Below are positions 45,701-58,529 of a DNA stretch of 64,000 nucleotides, in pieces. The stretch's first letter is position 1. Each line of letters opens with the position of its first letter. Below the pieces are notes generated by a model. It was given only the letters and a program-made list of their open reading frames with translations. It had not been told where the DNA came from and did not search any database. Position numbers and translations under genes: made by a program. This DNA is from Spinacia oleracea (taxonomy: Eukaryota > Streptophyta > Magnoliopsida > Caryophyllales > Amaranthaceae): positions 137,706,361 through 137,770,360 of the forward strand of contig NC_079492.1 in the NCBI RefSeq assembly GCF_020520425.1. Reading direction: 5' to 3'.

Positions 45701-48700
45701 TCTTCTTCAGTCAATACTGGATCATACCCATAAAGTGCTTGTCTGTTGAAACAACATCCAGTTCCCACATAAACTGGCCCTTGGATGCCGTCCTGACCCT
45801 TCATGTTAATCTGTATAGTACAAGGACAACAAATTAATCAAGCTTTGATGTGTAAACAGGAAAACGGGTCTAGAAAATCTTTCCAATTATAGAGAAATGG
45901 GCACCAATAATAGAGAAATGGGAACATACATCAAAGAACACAATATTTCTGTTAGCATATCGATCGTGTAAATCAATGCCATCGAATCTTTGGGGAAACT
46001 GCACGTAGCATACTTTCTTTCCAAGAGCAGGATCCATCATGAAACACATGGCTTCTTTAAGACATTTGCTGTTGTTGAAGTAGTGATCACAATCGACATT
46101 CAGTATATATGCACCATTTGTCAGTACTGCGGAAACACGGATCTGCAGGATCCAGTAAAAGTTGTAATCAAACTCTTATAGTCTCTGATAATGGAAAAAT
46201 ATAACTTACTGGAAAATAAATAATGAAGCATATAACACTAGTGCAAACCAAACTGCCTAAGGAAATCAAACATCATAAAAGAGAAGAAAAACAAAACAAA
46301 ACATGAAAAGCAAAAAAAGAAACATCATAATGAAAAGATTGTAGGAAACATGGCATTAACTCCAGTCAAAAAATACTTCTCAGAAATAAAAATAAAGGAA
46401 GAACGTGATCGAATGTGTCAAAGGACTCAAATAGCACATGAGTACTGAAAGAGTGCACACTGTATAAGAAAAGGAGGGGAGAACCCGAAAGGGTTAAAAC
46501 AGTAAACTAACCAAAGCATTCATGGCACCAGCTTTCTTGTGATGTTGGAAGCCAGGTCTCTTTTCACGAGAAACATAAACTAATCGTGGCAATTCATTTC
46601 CATCCATGTCAAGACCTCCACTGTGGCCCAAAAACACCTGTAAACCAAGGATTGTAAGTTCCGGAAGGCAGACAAGAAAATAAATAGTAATAATTCTAGT
46701 AGCTAAGAGACGAGGATTTTACCTGGATCATTCCTGGGTGGTCCCTGGGGTTATTTCCAGGCCAAGCTGTTCCATCTTGCATTGTCCATCCTTCTTCAGG
46801 CTCTTTCTGTGCTTTTGCAACAAGGCCATTGATTCGGACCTTAAATTCTTCGTACTCCCTCTGCATTTAATTAAGTATCAGTAATTACTCTCCAGTCTCC
46901 AGACTAGTGATGGCCAGTGGGCCGGTTCAAGACCAAACAGGCCAGGGAAAGATGGAGCCAAGCAGAGTATTATAGGGCCCGTCAAATCCGGGATGGGCCA
47001 GCTAGGCCACACGGCCCGTCAAATCAGGAATATCTAATAAAGCCCAAACTATATCATTAATTACCTTCATTGCTCTGCGTTCCTTGACAAAAGAAGGCTG
47101 AATCTTGTCTTTTAAGTAATCAATCTTCTGTTGAAAGTAGAATTCTGGTGCCCTTGGCTCAATACTGAACTTCTTACAGAATGGCACCCATTTCCTGGCG
47201 AACTCAGCAGTTTCAGAAAGACCTTCAAATGTCAGCATCGCAGACCCATCATCTGAAACATAGCAAGAAACTTTGTCGACTGGGTAGTCCACTGCTAGAA
47301 TGGACAACACGGTATTAGCTGTGATGATAGGCGGCTCTTTCAAAGGATCCACTGTACTGACAAACACATCAATAGGAGCTAACTGCGACGGCTCTCCTTC
47401 GCGGTCATGCCTAGCAAAAGAATGCATGGTTTTCAAGTTCAGAGCCTTATCCCAATGACCTCAAAAATAACAATAATTCGCCATAAAAAAATTAATTAAA
47501 AAAAAAAGCAGTTGTGGGTGGGTGATTACACCAATAACACATACTTCGTACATATTAAGAGCAAGACATTAGTAAAGCACGCTGACCTGAATGCGAGCCT
47601 GTCAAGGTACGTCTCACGGTTGATAGGATACCATTTTGGAAACTGATCCAAAATCCATGACATTGCAAACCAGATCTCACAGATGACTGATGTGAGCCAT
47701 AGCGGATATGCATCCTCCACAGGATGGGTAATACGAAATTGCAAGAAGAAGACTAAAATGATAAGCCGGAAAATGATCACAGCTCGGTAAGGAGTGAGAT
47801 GTGATGAAGGGATAGGGACAATACGACTCATTGGTTGACGCACATCATCAGCCCTGCAAAAGAAAATTAAGGTTTCAATTTCAATGTTCCACCTCAAGAA
47901 TTGCATGATATAAACCCAAATCTTAATCTCCATTTAGTGTAAGTTGAGCATAAAAATGAAAGCACCCAGAACTTTGGAAAGCATTCATTCAGAGAAAACC
48001 CACCCCCAGGGCGGAGAAAAGATGAGAATAAGAGAAGGACAGATGCTCACAACTGGAATTCTTCACCATTTGAACCAGAGCCTTCAACATCGCCCCCTTT
48101 TCCTTCTGAATATCGATTTCCCGTATGAGTCATATTCTTCTCCTGCTTCAGTTTCCAACTTTCAACTCTTTCCTTCCAGTCCACACTACCAATCCCATAA
48201 GAATTCAAGTCCTTTGAAGGGTCCACAATTCTCACAGGAACTGTCAAAACACATGGCATTAGCATTTAGCATCGAGTACAACATACAAAGTGAAGAATAC
48301 TGAGATTCGTAACAATACAGCAGCATAAACAACAAGATTACCTGGCAGGCATGGATCAACATAAGGAAGGGAATGGTTACCACGCTTCTCAGGGCCTATA
48401 GGACCTGATGTGCTTCTCACAGATTGATTGTCTGGTGTCGCACTTGGTATTTCCCCAGAAACCTGTGACAAATAATGAATATCTTAATAAGCAGCTACTT
48501 TTCAGCCATAAACAGTAACCTAAATCCACCCAACAGACAAATGAGCTGTATATACTCTATTACTACACTGTCGAGCACATCCAATAAAAATAGAAAGAGG
48601 TCCTAGGTTGATGGTGATCAACAGGATAAACTCATAAATATTCACAAACACGTAGCATGTTAAATAGAATATAGACAGAATAAATTAAAACATTGTTTCA

Positions 48701-50715
48701 AGTCAACAAGACTATCAACATAGATAACATACACCACCACACAGCCAGACTTTGAGCTGCATGTAACACAGCCATCAAACTGATAATTGACCAACAACAG
48801 CTTCTCAAGGATTTTACTTATGAGCCAGTAGAGTTCACTGAAACCCCATATTAGTGATATTACTACCAGAAAAAGTTTGAAAGCCTGCGGTCACTAACAA
48901 GTAATTGCAGTTCACATACCTTGGAACAAACTAAATATCTCCACCATCAACTTGTAGCATCAAATCACTATGTAGTTTGAAGCTTCTTTCAAAAACTTAT
49001 GCTTCCAGATTTGAAAGACTGAATATAGGCTTATTTCCCAAAACTATACTTCTATTAAAAAAAAAAACTGACCATTTGGGAACTAACCACAATGCAAGAT
49101 GCACATTACACATATATGACAAGCCTAGTCCAACAATTAAAATACGAAAAGAACATGAACAAGAAAGTTGGCATTTGTCACCTACCACTTGACCATTGGT
49201 AAGGAGAGGGATTGGCTGAGATTCATGCCTAGAAGATGACGAGAGATCTACATCTTCTCCCTGCCATTGATGTCTAGCCTTGCTGGTTCCCCTTTCATAA
49301 TTGAATTCATTATCCAAATCATCAACATCCTCCTCTTCATCATCGCCCTGCACTCGAAGACTCCCTGGTGCAAAACTCATGTTATTTAGGTAGTCACCTA
49401 TGCTAAAATGGCAGAACTTGATACAAACAAAATAAGGATTATTGAAAGGTATAAAGACTATAAACTAAAGCAAGCAAACCTTTCTGTCTCTTGTATCTTG
49501 TCTTGCATTGGGGGCAACACTGGTTTCCATCTTTTCTCTCATACTCATAACAAGGCCTGCAAACTGGAAAAGCACATTCATTGCAAGCGACAAAGACACC
49601 ACCATTCGAAGTAACTCCCACGGTATCCCCACAGATCTGACAGATTTGTCCATCCAAATTCTTCAAAGATTTGGACTGCAATTAACCCAAAAAAAAAAAA
49701 ACTCGTGTCAAATTACTATAATTTAGGAAGCAGACCGATGATCACAGTGAAACAAGCCTCACAACAAGAGATTAAAAACAAAAAATAGTCATGAATCGAT
49801 AGGACAATGGAATATAACGACATCTGAAGTAGAAACCCAAATGTATCAATTGATCTCAGTCAAATGCAAGAACTGAAAAGGATGAATTCAAAGATCTTTT
49901 CTTGTCAAACAATCTCAATTAAATCAACCGACATGAATTCTGCTCCGACCCACGTCAACATTTTTAATCCATTAACTCCATCTTTCACAACAGTCATGAA
50001 TTGTTGTAATACAAATCATTGTAGTCACATGCACACAATTACAAACTAAAAATGTAAATAGCATCGTCGCGAACTCTATAGTTCAACATTCCACAAGGAA
50101 GCTTATCTTCCAAGTTCCAATCAACCCGAACATCTAAGCATCGCAAGTCAGATCACTCTTTGAAGCACGGGATTAAGAATAACAGTGGAAAACAACATTT
50201 AAGAACAAAATCCTACTCAAATTACCAATTGATCTCATAGTTAGTCACTTCCAAGTAGTTCCAACAACCTAAATTACTAAAAATGTAGTCAGTTGAAACT
50301 ACATAACCAAAAATCCAGCTAAATTAGCCGAAAAACAGAATGAACTGTAGAGTACTACAGTCTCACTTCTTAAAACACAAACTAAACTCAAATTTGATTA
50401 CTTTCGGTGATCATAACCTCACTCTTACATCAACTGATCTGAATTACAAATTAACAAATTCCAATTTCAATTCTCAAAACAGTTCAAATTACTTATTTCA
50501 GCAATCAACGTAGATCTAATAACTTAAGAAGAACAGAAATGTAAATCTAAATTAAAAGTAATTAAAAATAAATAAGTAGAAGATGCAAAATCAGATCAAA
50601 TCAAGATCAAAACTTGATTAGGAAAACTCACCCCACTATCAGTACTATCATGGCGAATTCTAACAAGTTCGTTCCTTTTGTAAGATCCAGCCACCATTCC
50701 ACCTGTCGCCTCCAT
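42755..50715 (-). CDS. CESA1: Cellulose synthase catalytic subunit, CESA1 type (14 exons)
   Basis: Complement of join(42755..43342, 44228..44578, 45212..45408, 45546..45810, 45930..46142, 46512..46637, 46723..46860, 47065..47410, 47587..47853, 48051..48240, 48342..48462, 49186..49364, 49480..49675, 50632..50715), 1086 aa. All junctions are GT-AG and all phases agree. The plasma-membrane enzyme adds glucose from UDP-glucose to beta-1,4-glucan within the rosette complex. Visible landmarks are the N-terminal [18 protein letters not shown], an eight-Cys RING-like zinc finger (residues 40-85), two N-terminal membrane helices in exon 6, catalytic DD (about 399-400), DCD (566-568), TED (783-785) and QVLRW (823-827), and about six C-terminal helices. 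It ends CGINC. The N-terminus, acidic region ([14 protein letters not shown]) and overall length fit the primary-wall CESA1 clade best. No lesion is visible. Confidence 0.93.
43489..43817. mobile_element. MITE in CESA intron 13 (GGTCCACAATAAT family)
   Basis: The left edge TGGATCTGGTCCACACTAA and the complement of the right edge TGGACCAGGTCCACAATAA are inverted. A related copy lies at 57510-58060. It sits in the 885-bp last intron in an otherwise normal gene, so it is probably tolerated. Superfamily not assigned. Confidence 0.65.
44590..44795. repeat. 103-bp tandem duplication in CESA intron 12
   Basis: A block starting ATGCAAGATTAGCTTTTC is repeated head to tail with period 103, apparently identical in both copies. 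It begins only about 12 bases from the acceptor of exon 13, so the upstream branch-point region is duplicated too. Confidence 0.9.
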
Positions 50716-50843
50716 TGCTGGATTTTCAGCTAAAAAATTGAACCCCAAATTTTGCAGAATGTTTGTGTGTCAGGGGTATTATTGGGAGATCTGAGTTGAG
50801 TTATTGCTCAATTTCTAAGAAATCCAATCAATGGAAATGGGGG

Positions 50844-50872
50844 ATATCATATCATATCATATCATATCATAA
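50844..50872. repeat. ATATC pentanucleotide microsatellite in the CESA 5' region
   Basis: Five to six copies of ATATC lie about 130-160 bases upstream of the CESA start codon, followed by a CT-rich block (minus strand GA-rich) to about 50925. These probably lie in the 5' UTR or core promoter. Confidence 0.8.
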
Positions 50873-52209
50873 TCCCCTGCTTCTTCGCCTCCCTTTCTTT
50901 CTCTCTCCTCCTCTACTGAAATTTACACAACACTCTATCTTTTAAGTGCGGTTTTATTAGTTTAATGTGTGCTCCTAATGCATTACTTAATCATTTTATT
51001 ATGATTGTAAAATGCTAAATGATGGCTTGTTGAAATAATGGAAAATAAATTTTTGGGTTTTCAAAATATTTTAACTTATTTCAAATAAAATAAATTCAGA
51101 TAAGTTCATAACAAAAAAAGTTTTTTCTGTATATGATATGCAAGTAAGTTTTTTCAGTTAAAATAAATTTAGATAATATAAGTTCAAATAAAATTAGTCA
51201 AATAAAATTGTACAAACTTTTGTATAAGGCGGTCTTTCTTGTAAGACCGCCTTGTTGTCACCAAGCTGTCATGTATGAGCTGAGTCAGCGTTTTTTCCCC
51301 CCAAAAAATATATTTACATATTTTCCATTTCTTTTTCATTTTTATTTTCATAACCCTAATTCTCTCTCCTCCAAACTTCTCTGACCCTCTCTCTCTCCTC
51401 CAAACCTCTCTGACCCTCTCTCTCTCGTCCAAACCTCTCGGCCAATGCCGGTGATAATCGGGTTCCAATCTTCGAATCGTGTAGCAATTCGTAGGAGCAA
51501 ACTACAAATTTCGGCTGACGGAGGAGGCCAGTTTCTGGAGAATCGAGGTCGACGGCGGAGGATACCGGCGAGGCGGTTAGGGCGGAGGTGAGAATTGTTC
51601 ACTCGGCTTCCATCTGTCTCCTTCATTTCTCCTTCATTCTTCATTTAATTTAGTTAGGGTTTTGATTTTCCTTTTTATTGTTTAGTTTTGTTGATTTTGT
51701 AGATTAATTTTGCCGGAAAGATGAGAATGTGGTGGCCGGCGAGCAGCGGTGAAGGGAGGAAGGAGATCGTGCGATGTTCGGGAAGAGGAGAGGAGAGACC
51801 GAGGAGGTTGCGCGATGAGTCGCCGTGGCTGCTGCTGCTCCTCGTCGGACAACCTGGTTAGGAAATTGCATGAGGAATATGAGGTGTTCGTTATGAGGTG
51901 ATTCCTTATCTTTGACATGTTGACATGTTGATTTGTTGATTTAGATTTGATTTTGTTTTGTTTCGATTGAATTGATTAAGTTTTTCCAATCTCCTCTTTT
52001 GATTTAGATTTTTTTGATTTTTGAATTCATGGCAGGAGGAGGCGGATTTGCCATTGGTTGATGGTGGTGGTTGCCGCTGCCGCAAGCAGAGGAAGGAGAA
52101 GTCGCGCTTCAGTCATGCGGTGGCTGCGAGGCGAACGAAGCGAAGCTGCTAAGCCTCGCTAGGGTTTCGTAGCTGGAAGGAAGCGCTACTTTGTTGGTCG
52201 ATTATGCTG

Positions 52210-54710
52210 TTGTTGGTGTTTAATTTCGTTTTAGTTAAGAATTGTAATGTTTTAGTTATGGTTTTCCTGTATTTAGTTAAGAAATAAATGGTTTAGTTGA
52301 TTTTTTTTAAGTGAATAATTGTTTAGTTAAAATTCATATGATTTTAGTCAACATTTTGGGAGGTTTAGTTAATATTTTTTGTGTTCCATTTGTCGGAGTT
52401 TTAGTCGTGGTTTAAGAAGTTTTAGTTAAGAATTATTTTGTTTTAGTTATGAATATTGTCGTTTTAGTTAAGGTTAAATTTATTTTGGTTGAGAATATAT
52501 TTTTGTTTTAATTAATAATCACTTTTTAGGTTTTTTGAGTTTTAGTTAAGATTTCTTTAGTGTTAGTTACGATTTTCTAGGAATTAGTTAAAATTTTTTG
52601 AGTTTTATTTACCTATTTTGAGTTTTAGACAACGAATTTCATGGTTTTAGTTAAGATGCACACTTTTAAACATGCAATTAAACTAATTAGTTAAGTAATG
52701 GAATCAATTAGTTAAACATTGAAACCAAGTAGTTAAGCAATATAACCTATTAGTTAAGCTATGAAAACACTAAGTTTACAGATATAAAGAAAGTACTGTT
52801 AAGCCTGAAATTCAATTAGTTAAGCAATGAAACCAATTAGTTAAGAATTGAAACCAATTAGTTAAGCAATGAAACCAATTAGTTAAGAATTGAAACTAGA
52901 ACTGTCAAAAATCGACCCGACCCGAAAACCGACCCGAACCCGACCCGAAAATAATGGGTCCTGAACAAGATTTTGTGACCCGTAACCCGATTTTATCCGA
53001 ACCCGAGCAACCCGAAATGTAATGGGTCAAAACCCGACCGAACCCGTTTTGGACCCGACCGATTGAAAATCATTGTATTTATACTAAAAAATGAGATTAT
53101 GAGAAAATTTAAGCATAATAAACACGTTGTTTTTACTATTGTTGTGTGTAATATAATTTTAATTTGAATTATACGCCATTTTATGGTTGAATTTGACTAA
53201 ATATAAACTTGTGTAGGAAAATTTGTTAATTTTTGCTCATATTTTGTATATTTATCACCTAAATTAATGAAAATATAATGTGCGTTTTAAAATCTCTCAA
53301 CCCGTTGGGTCGACCCGAACCCGAAAGTTCTGGGTCTTGAACAAGCATTTGCAAACCCGAACCCGAAAGTGACCGACCCGATTCAACCTGAACCCGGAAA
53401 TAATTTTTTACAACCCGACCCGACCGACCCGTTTGACAGGTCTAATTGAAACCAATTAGTTAAGCTATTAAACCAATTAGTTAATATTTTAAGAGTTTTA
53501 GTTAATAATAAGTTTGTTTAAAAATAATAACTATTCAACTCATACGTTTAACTATTTGTCTTTGTACCTTATCTATTTTGTTATTCGATTAGTTAAGATT
53601 TTATTACTTTTAGTTATGTTTTACACTAGTTTAGTTAGTACCAAAAAAAGTTTGAAAACTTTAATTTTTTTTTAAAAATAATCTAAAAAAGGAATTCGGG
53701 AAAAAAAAGTTCGGAAAAAAAGAAATTCGAAAAAAGAATTTCTGGGTTTTTGTTATGATTTTCTTAGGTTTAGTTAAGAATTATTTCGTTCTGTTTAAGA
53801 TTTTTCTTACTTTTTTTTCTTAAAATAGTTTTAGTTAACCTTTTCTGAATATTTGTTACTCCGTGTATGTTTTAAAGTTTCAGTTATGATTTCAAAAGTT
53901 GTAGTTAAAAATGAAATCGTTTTAGTTAAACAAAGAAACCAATTAGTTAAGCACTGGAACTAATTAGTTAATCAATGCAACCAATTAGTAAAACAATGGA
54001 ACCAATTAGTTAAGCACTGAAACTAATTAGTTAAGAAATACAACCAATTAGTTAAGCAATGGAGCCAATTGGTTAAGTATTGAGGCCAATTAGTTAAGCA
54101 TTGGAATCGATTAGTTAAGCTTTGTAACTAACTAGTTAAGCAATGAAACCAATAAGTTTACAGTATAAATAAAGTATTAGTTAAGCCTGAAATCCAATTA
54201 GTTAAGCAATGGAACGAATTAGTTTAGCAATGGACCCAATTAGTTAAGCAGTGTAACGAATTAGTTAAGCAACGAAACCAATTAGTTAAGAAATGGAACC
54301 AATAAGTTTACATATATAATGAAAGTATTAGTGAAGTTTGAAATTTAATTAGTTAAGGCCAAAATCCAATTAGTTAAACAATGGAACGAATTAGTTAAAA
54401 CCATGAAACCAATCAGTTAAGCTTAAAATTCAATTAGTTAAGCACTACAAATAATTAGTTAAGCAATGGAACGAATTAGTTAAGCAATGGAACAAATTAG
54501 TTAAAACAATAGAAACAACTAGTTAAGCATTGGAACTAATTAGTTAAGCATTGGAACTAATTAGTTAATCAATGGAACAAATTAAATAATTTACAAATAT
54601 AAAGTTTGTTACGCCTGAAATTCAATTAGTTAAGTAATGAAACCAATTAAGTAAGCAATAAAACCAATTAGTTAAACAATGAAACCATTTTAGTTAAGCA
54701 ATTGAGTTTT
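52210..54710 (+). repeat. Array of TTAGTTAA motifs, forward orientation
   Basis: Dozens of copies of TTAGTTAA(G) occur. First they sit in a loose TTTTAGTTAAGAATT context (52210-52640). Then they form a regular 22-base period of the form CAATTAGTTAAGCAATGGAAC (52660-52890 and 53450-54710). The array is interrupted by the hAT MITE at 52897-53444 and ends at a poly(T) run near 54706-54726. Confidence 0.85.
52897..53444. mobile_element. hAT-type MITE with ACCCGACCCGA interior (copy 2)
   Basis: The ends TAGAACTGTCAAAA and TTTGACAGGTCTA are inverted. The 8-bp duplication ATTGAAAC occurs at 52889-52896 and 53445-53452, and both copies belong to the surrounding TTAGTTAA repeat. It is a shorter member of the family at 40255-41141. 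Confidence 0.9.
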
Positions 54711-54779
54711 TTTTTTTTTTTTTTTTGGTGTGTAAAAGAGGAATAAGACCCGGAAATAAACTAAACGGCATGATGGTCC

Positions 54780-55930
54780 TCAATTCCATAAACAAAATAA
54801 TTCTAACTTAAAAACAAATCTAATCTTAACTAGAACAAATTTAATCATAACTAAACGAAAGTTATTATTAACTAAATATAACTCAAGTATAACTAAAACA
54901 AAGTGACTTAATTAAATTCCAATAAAAGAAGTAACTAAACCATTACATTTTATAACTAAACATAACATATTATAACTAAAAACAATACATCTTTATCTTT
55001 TAACTAATTCCATGAATAACTAAATGAAATTAAAGAAAAACAAGCACATTAAAGCTTGATGAAGCGTCGACGCTTAGAGAGTGCTCAAGAGGCAGACCAA
55101 ATCAACAATCATCTCAACAACTCAAAGTCTGGCCTCCCAATTTTTGCCCACCTGACAACTCCTTATCCAACCAGGCTGCTGAACTCTCTGTCAGACCAAC
55201 AGAAGGTGCAGCTAGTGCAGTTCCATGTACTCCCTAACTTTATTTAATGGTGAAGGGTTGTCCAGCAGTTGCCATATTACTAAATCGAAAGGGAAATACG
55301 GTTGCAGGATGTTCTCCATTTTGCAAAGGGAGTAACAAAACTGCAGAGAGAAAGAGCAGCACCAGCAGCAGCAGTACTCATGATGGAGTCGTATGTTGCC
55401 TGATATCACTCGGTCTGTGGCCAAATATAGCTCGGTCACAAACACTGTAATGCCGTCCATGCCGGGGCTGCAATGTGGAAGGATCATTATCCATCTTCCT
55501 GCCTTGTACACCAAATTGACAGCAACAATGCGTGTAGTTGCAGAACTCTGGGAGTTTGAGGGTGTATTATCAGTTACCATATTGATAAAACAAATCTAAT
55601 TGTAATATGTAACTAAAGCAAATTTAATCCTAACTAAACATACATTATTCTTAACTAACATGATATTATTCTTAACTAAGTATAACAAAAATATAACTAA
55701 AACAAACAAAAAAGAATTATCAGTACAACCCCTGAATTTTACCAGTTCACTAGGTTAGAACCAGTCAATCTCTTCTTGTTGATATTAGTCCACGTTCATG
55801 TCTGTCCCAAAATCATTGAGAAATCCCACAACTTCCACAAAGCTTAACTAAACAAATCAAATTCTTAACTAAATATGACCATGACTTAACTAATTCATAC
55901 TGAAAAATAAACACAACAAAAACATAACTA
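54780..55930 (-). repeat. TTAGTTAA motifs in reverse orientation
   Basis: From about 54780 the same motif appears as TTAACTAA / TAACTAAA (54780-55030 and 55580-55930), flanking the FLA-like segment on both sides. The flip gives the element two oppositely oriented motif fields. Confidence 0.75.
55131..55247 (+). pseudogene. Fragment of a fasciclin-like arabinogalactan protein gene
   Basis: About 38 residues including LLNSLSDQQKVQLVQFHVLP match the core of the fasciclin domain of plant FLA proteins (family pattern xLNSLSDQQKxxLxxFHVLP). The leading FAPTDSAF motif is altered to FAHLTTPYP, there is no signal peptide or GPI tail, and a stop follows at 55245. Downstream sequence to about 55590 could be further decayed FLA exon, but I cannot show that. 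It lies inside the MULE-like element and is best read as captured sequence. Confidence 0.65.
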
Positions 55931-56814
55931 AATATGAGAAATCTCTTTGATAGCACGGTGGAGGCGACGAATACACCGGTGGTGGTTGGCGGGACTGAAG
56001 AAACAATGGCAACAACAAATTAATCATGGATCCATGACTCATCAAGAATTCAGATGATAAACCACCACCGCTACCGCAACTAATCAGAGGCAAAAAAGAC
56101 CTAAAATCAAAAACCTAAATTCACTTAAATTAATTTCAAAAATTAATTTGAAAAATCAAAATCTAAAATAACTGAAGAATAGAGGAGAGATGAAGGAGAG
56201 AGATGAAAGAGTTACCTAATTCCGAGACAACGCCGCCGCCGTCCTCGCCATTTTCAGTTCCGCCAACCTAACCACCACCGCCGTGGATTCCGTCGCGAAG
56301 CGATTTCGCTTCACTCTTCATATTCCTTCTTCAGCCTCCCCACCAAAGACGTTGAAAAAAATCAACAAAATTTATCAAAAACCTAACTAAGTGAAGAATA
56401 TGAAGGAGAGACTTGGATAGAGATTGAAGAATTACCTCAACGGCGACCTAACTTCCGCAGTTTTCCGATCTACATCGAGCGCCGCTACTCCGTGTGGATC
56501 TAGGTCTTGCGTCGCCGTCGGCATCTGAAAACCTACTTCATCACTGTTGCTTCGCCACTATTTCAACGGTGGTGTGGCTGCGATGGAAGGAGGAAGAGAA
56601 GAGAGAGAAAATGAGGTGGGAGTGGGAGGAGGAGGAGAGAGAAAAGAGAAACCAAAGAGAAGATGAAGAATAGCGTATTGCAGGAGAAGAATGAAGGAGA
56701 GAGAAAAAAATCTACTTATACTGCGCGTGAGGCCACGCGCGCGTGGTTGACTCACTCGGTCTTTCCTACACGCGCCCGTAGGGCGGTCCTACCGAAAAGC
56801 TGCTGATAAAATTG

Positions 56815-57509
56815 AGGCTTAGTGATTTTTTAAGCTAATGATATGTTTTGTATCAATTTATTTGGACTTATTTCATCAAAATTAAGTTAAGGAGGCGCTC
56901 TTGTCGCCAATAAGCAAGAGTGTTCATTCCAAATCAAGCACTCACTCATGTCGCACGAGTCTTGTGATACACTATCAGCAAAAGGCTGCCGCCCTTTTCG
57001 ACGTAAAGGCAAGAGCGCGCCGCACGATCCAGTGTCAAAACACTTGGACTGTGACGCATACACATTTCTATAGGGAAAAACCAAGATGTTATTACCATAA
57101 TAACCTCAAGGGTTTTCTTATATAATAGAGATAATTGCACAATCCTTTTAAACCTATGTGCCCATACAAGTGATATGTTACACACACATAAACACAAAAA
57201 TAGCAAAAATACACACATACACACAAAAATAGCAAAAACCCAGAGGGAGTACCTATTATATTTACTAACGCATTAATACATTTCTTTAAATGGAAAAGGA
57301 ATCATCTTCCATATTTTGAAAAATATCAATGTAATAAAAAAATATTAATCCGTTACAATATGATTGCACTATTTACATTTTAAAGAAGTTTCACAAATAT
57401 TGCACCATTTTCATAGGAAATTTTGCAAATATTGCATCTTTTAAGGAAGTTTTCACAAATATTTTCTATATTTAGAAATTGAGTAAAATTTATTACACTA
57501 ATTCGTAAA
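56815..57509. other. Spacer with simple CACACA / AAAATAGC repeats
   Basis: No gene supported. Short low-complexity stretches (ACACACAT, ACAAAAATAGCAAAAA) lie around 57178-57240. Confidence 0.5.
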
Positions 57510-58060
57510 TGGATCTGGTTCACACTAAATTTATTGTGGACCATGCCTAAAAACAGTTAAGAACTTGATTCTATTTTATTTTGACGTATTTATTCAACTT
57601 ATTATAAAAAATAAAAAATAAAAAAAGCAAAAGGTCTTGCGTGTATAAGGTGTATAATAAATCTATTGTACACCAAGATAACTTTTATGCATTTTTTTGT
57701 AACTTTAACCTAGTTTTTTATAACTTTTATATTATTAAAAAAAAGTTGTTAGATAAACATTTTAAAGAATTAAATGATTAATTTTATACATTATTAGTAA
57801 CGTTGAAGATTTTTTTTTTTATTAAAATGAAAAAAATTATCACTAAAAAATAGATAACTTTTACCTATATAAAGGTAAATTTCAAGCATTTTAAGTCAAC
57901 TTTTACTCCGGTGTACAATATTTATTGTACAACACTTGTAAATAAGAATTTGTGAAAAAAAGTATCAAATTAGTGTTGTTAGTACATGTTGTGATTGGAT
58001 AATGTGATTTTAAGTCACGATTTTATTTTTAAACATAGAGTTACTTTGAGCCAAAAAAAC
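57510..58060. mobile_element. MITE of the GGTCCACA family (copy 2), split by another MITE
   Basis: It begins TGGATCTGGTTCACACTAA like the CESA intron copy. After an interruption (57627-57950) it resumes with the same order of words (AAAAAAGTATCAAATT, ATAATGTGATTTTA, AACATAGAGTTACT). The right boundary is approximate. Confidence 0.6.
57627..57950. mobile_element. AT-rich MITE (copy 2), nested
   Basis: Same family as 20909-21243, with GCAAAAGGTCTTGC at the left, GTACAATATTTATTGTAC near the right, and matching interior order. It is inserted in the MITE at 57510-58060. Confidence 0.65.
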
Positions 58061-58119
58061 GCAAGAATATCTAATTTATTGAGCTAGTCATCCACCGTAC
58101 ATTATACTACTTCGTATTA

Positions 58120-58524
58120 GAGCATGTACATTGGGGCTCTTGGAGTGGCTCTCCAAGTAGCTCTCCAACAAGAACTATCTCTTGGCCAACATTGAGGCTC
58201 TTGAGTGGTTCTTGAGGGGCTCTTGAGTAGCTTTTCGTGGAGAGCTACTTCAAGGTAGCTCTTGTCCAAGAGTCCTTCAAGAGTTGATTCTTGTTGAAAA
58301 GTGGGGAGTAACTTTGAAAATTGGATAGTAACTTTGGTTACAAACAAAATTAATTGTGAACCACCAAATGGTCAAAATAATAATGGAGAGCTCATTTGAG
58401 GAACCAACCAATGTTCGGTGTTTTTAAGAATGAATTCTTGAGTGTGTCTTGCAGAGAGATAGTGGTAGAGAGAGAGGATAGTCCTCCAAGAGCTCTTTTG
58501 AAGAGCCAACCAATGTACATGCTC
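58120..58524. mobile_element. Tourist/PIF-Harbinger-like MITE
   Basis: The ends GAGCATGTACATTGG and CCAATGTACATGCTC are perfect 15-bp inverted repeats flanked by TTA on both sides (58117-58119, 58525-58527), the Harbinger target. The 405 bp interior has repeated CTCTTGAG / CTCCAAG words. It ends about 100 bp upstream of the probable uL30 leader. Confidence 0.9.
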
Positions 58525-58529
58525 TTATA

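Larger units (their letters stand above)
51211..56805 (+). mobile_element. MULE-like element with captured FLA fragment (Pack-MULE-like)
   Basis: A 9-bp duplication ATAAAATTG (51202-51210 and 56806-56814), the Mutator-type length, brackets the region. Both edges carry CTTTTxxxTA followed by GC-rich self-complementary GGCGGTC/GACCGCC blocks, although terminal repeats are poorly conserved. Inside are gene-like CT-rich leaders and GC-richer blocks at both ends (about 51340-52160 and 56200-56720), long arrays of TTAGTTAA motifs, a fasciclin-like arabinogalactan fragment (55131-55247) and a nested hAT MITE (52897-53444). No transposase was found, so it is non-autonomous. Carrying gene pieces is typical of Pack-MULEs. 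Confidence 0.6.
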
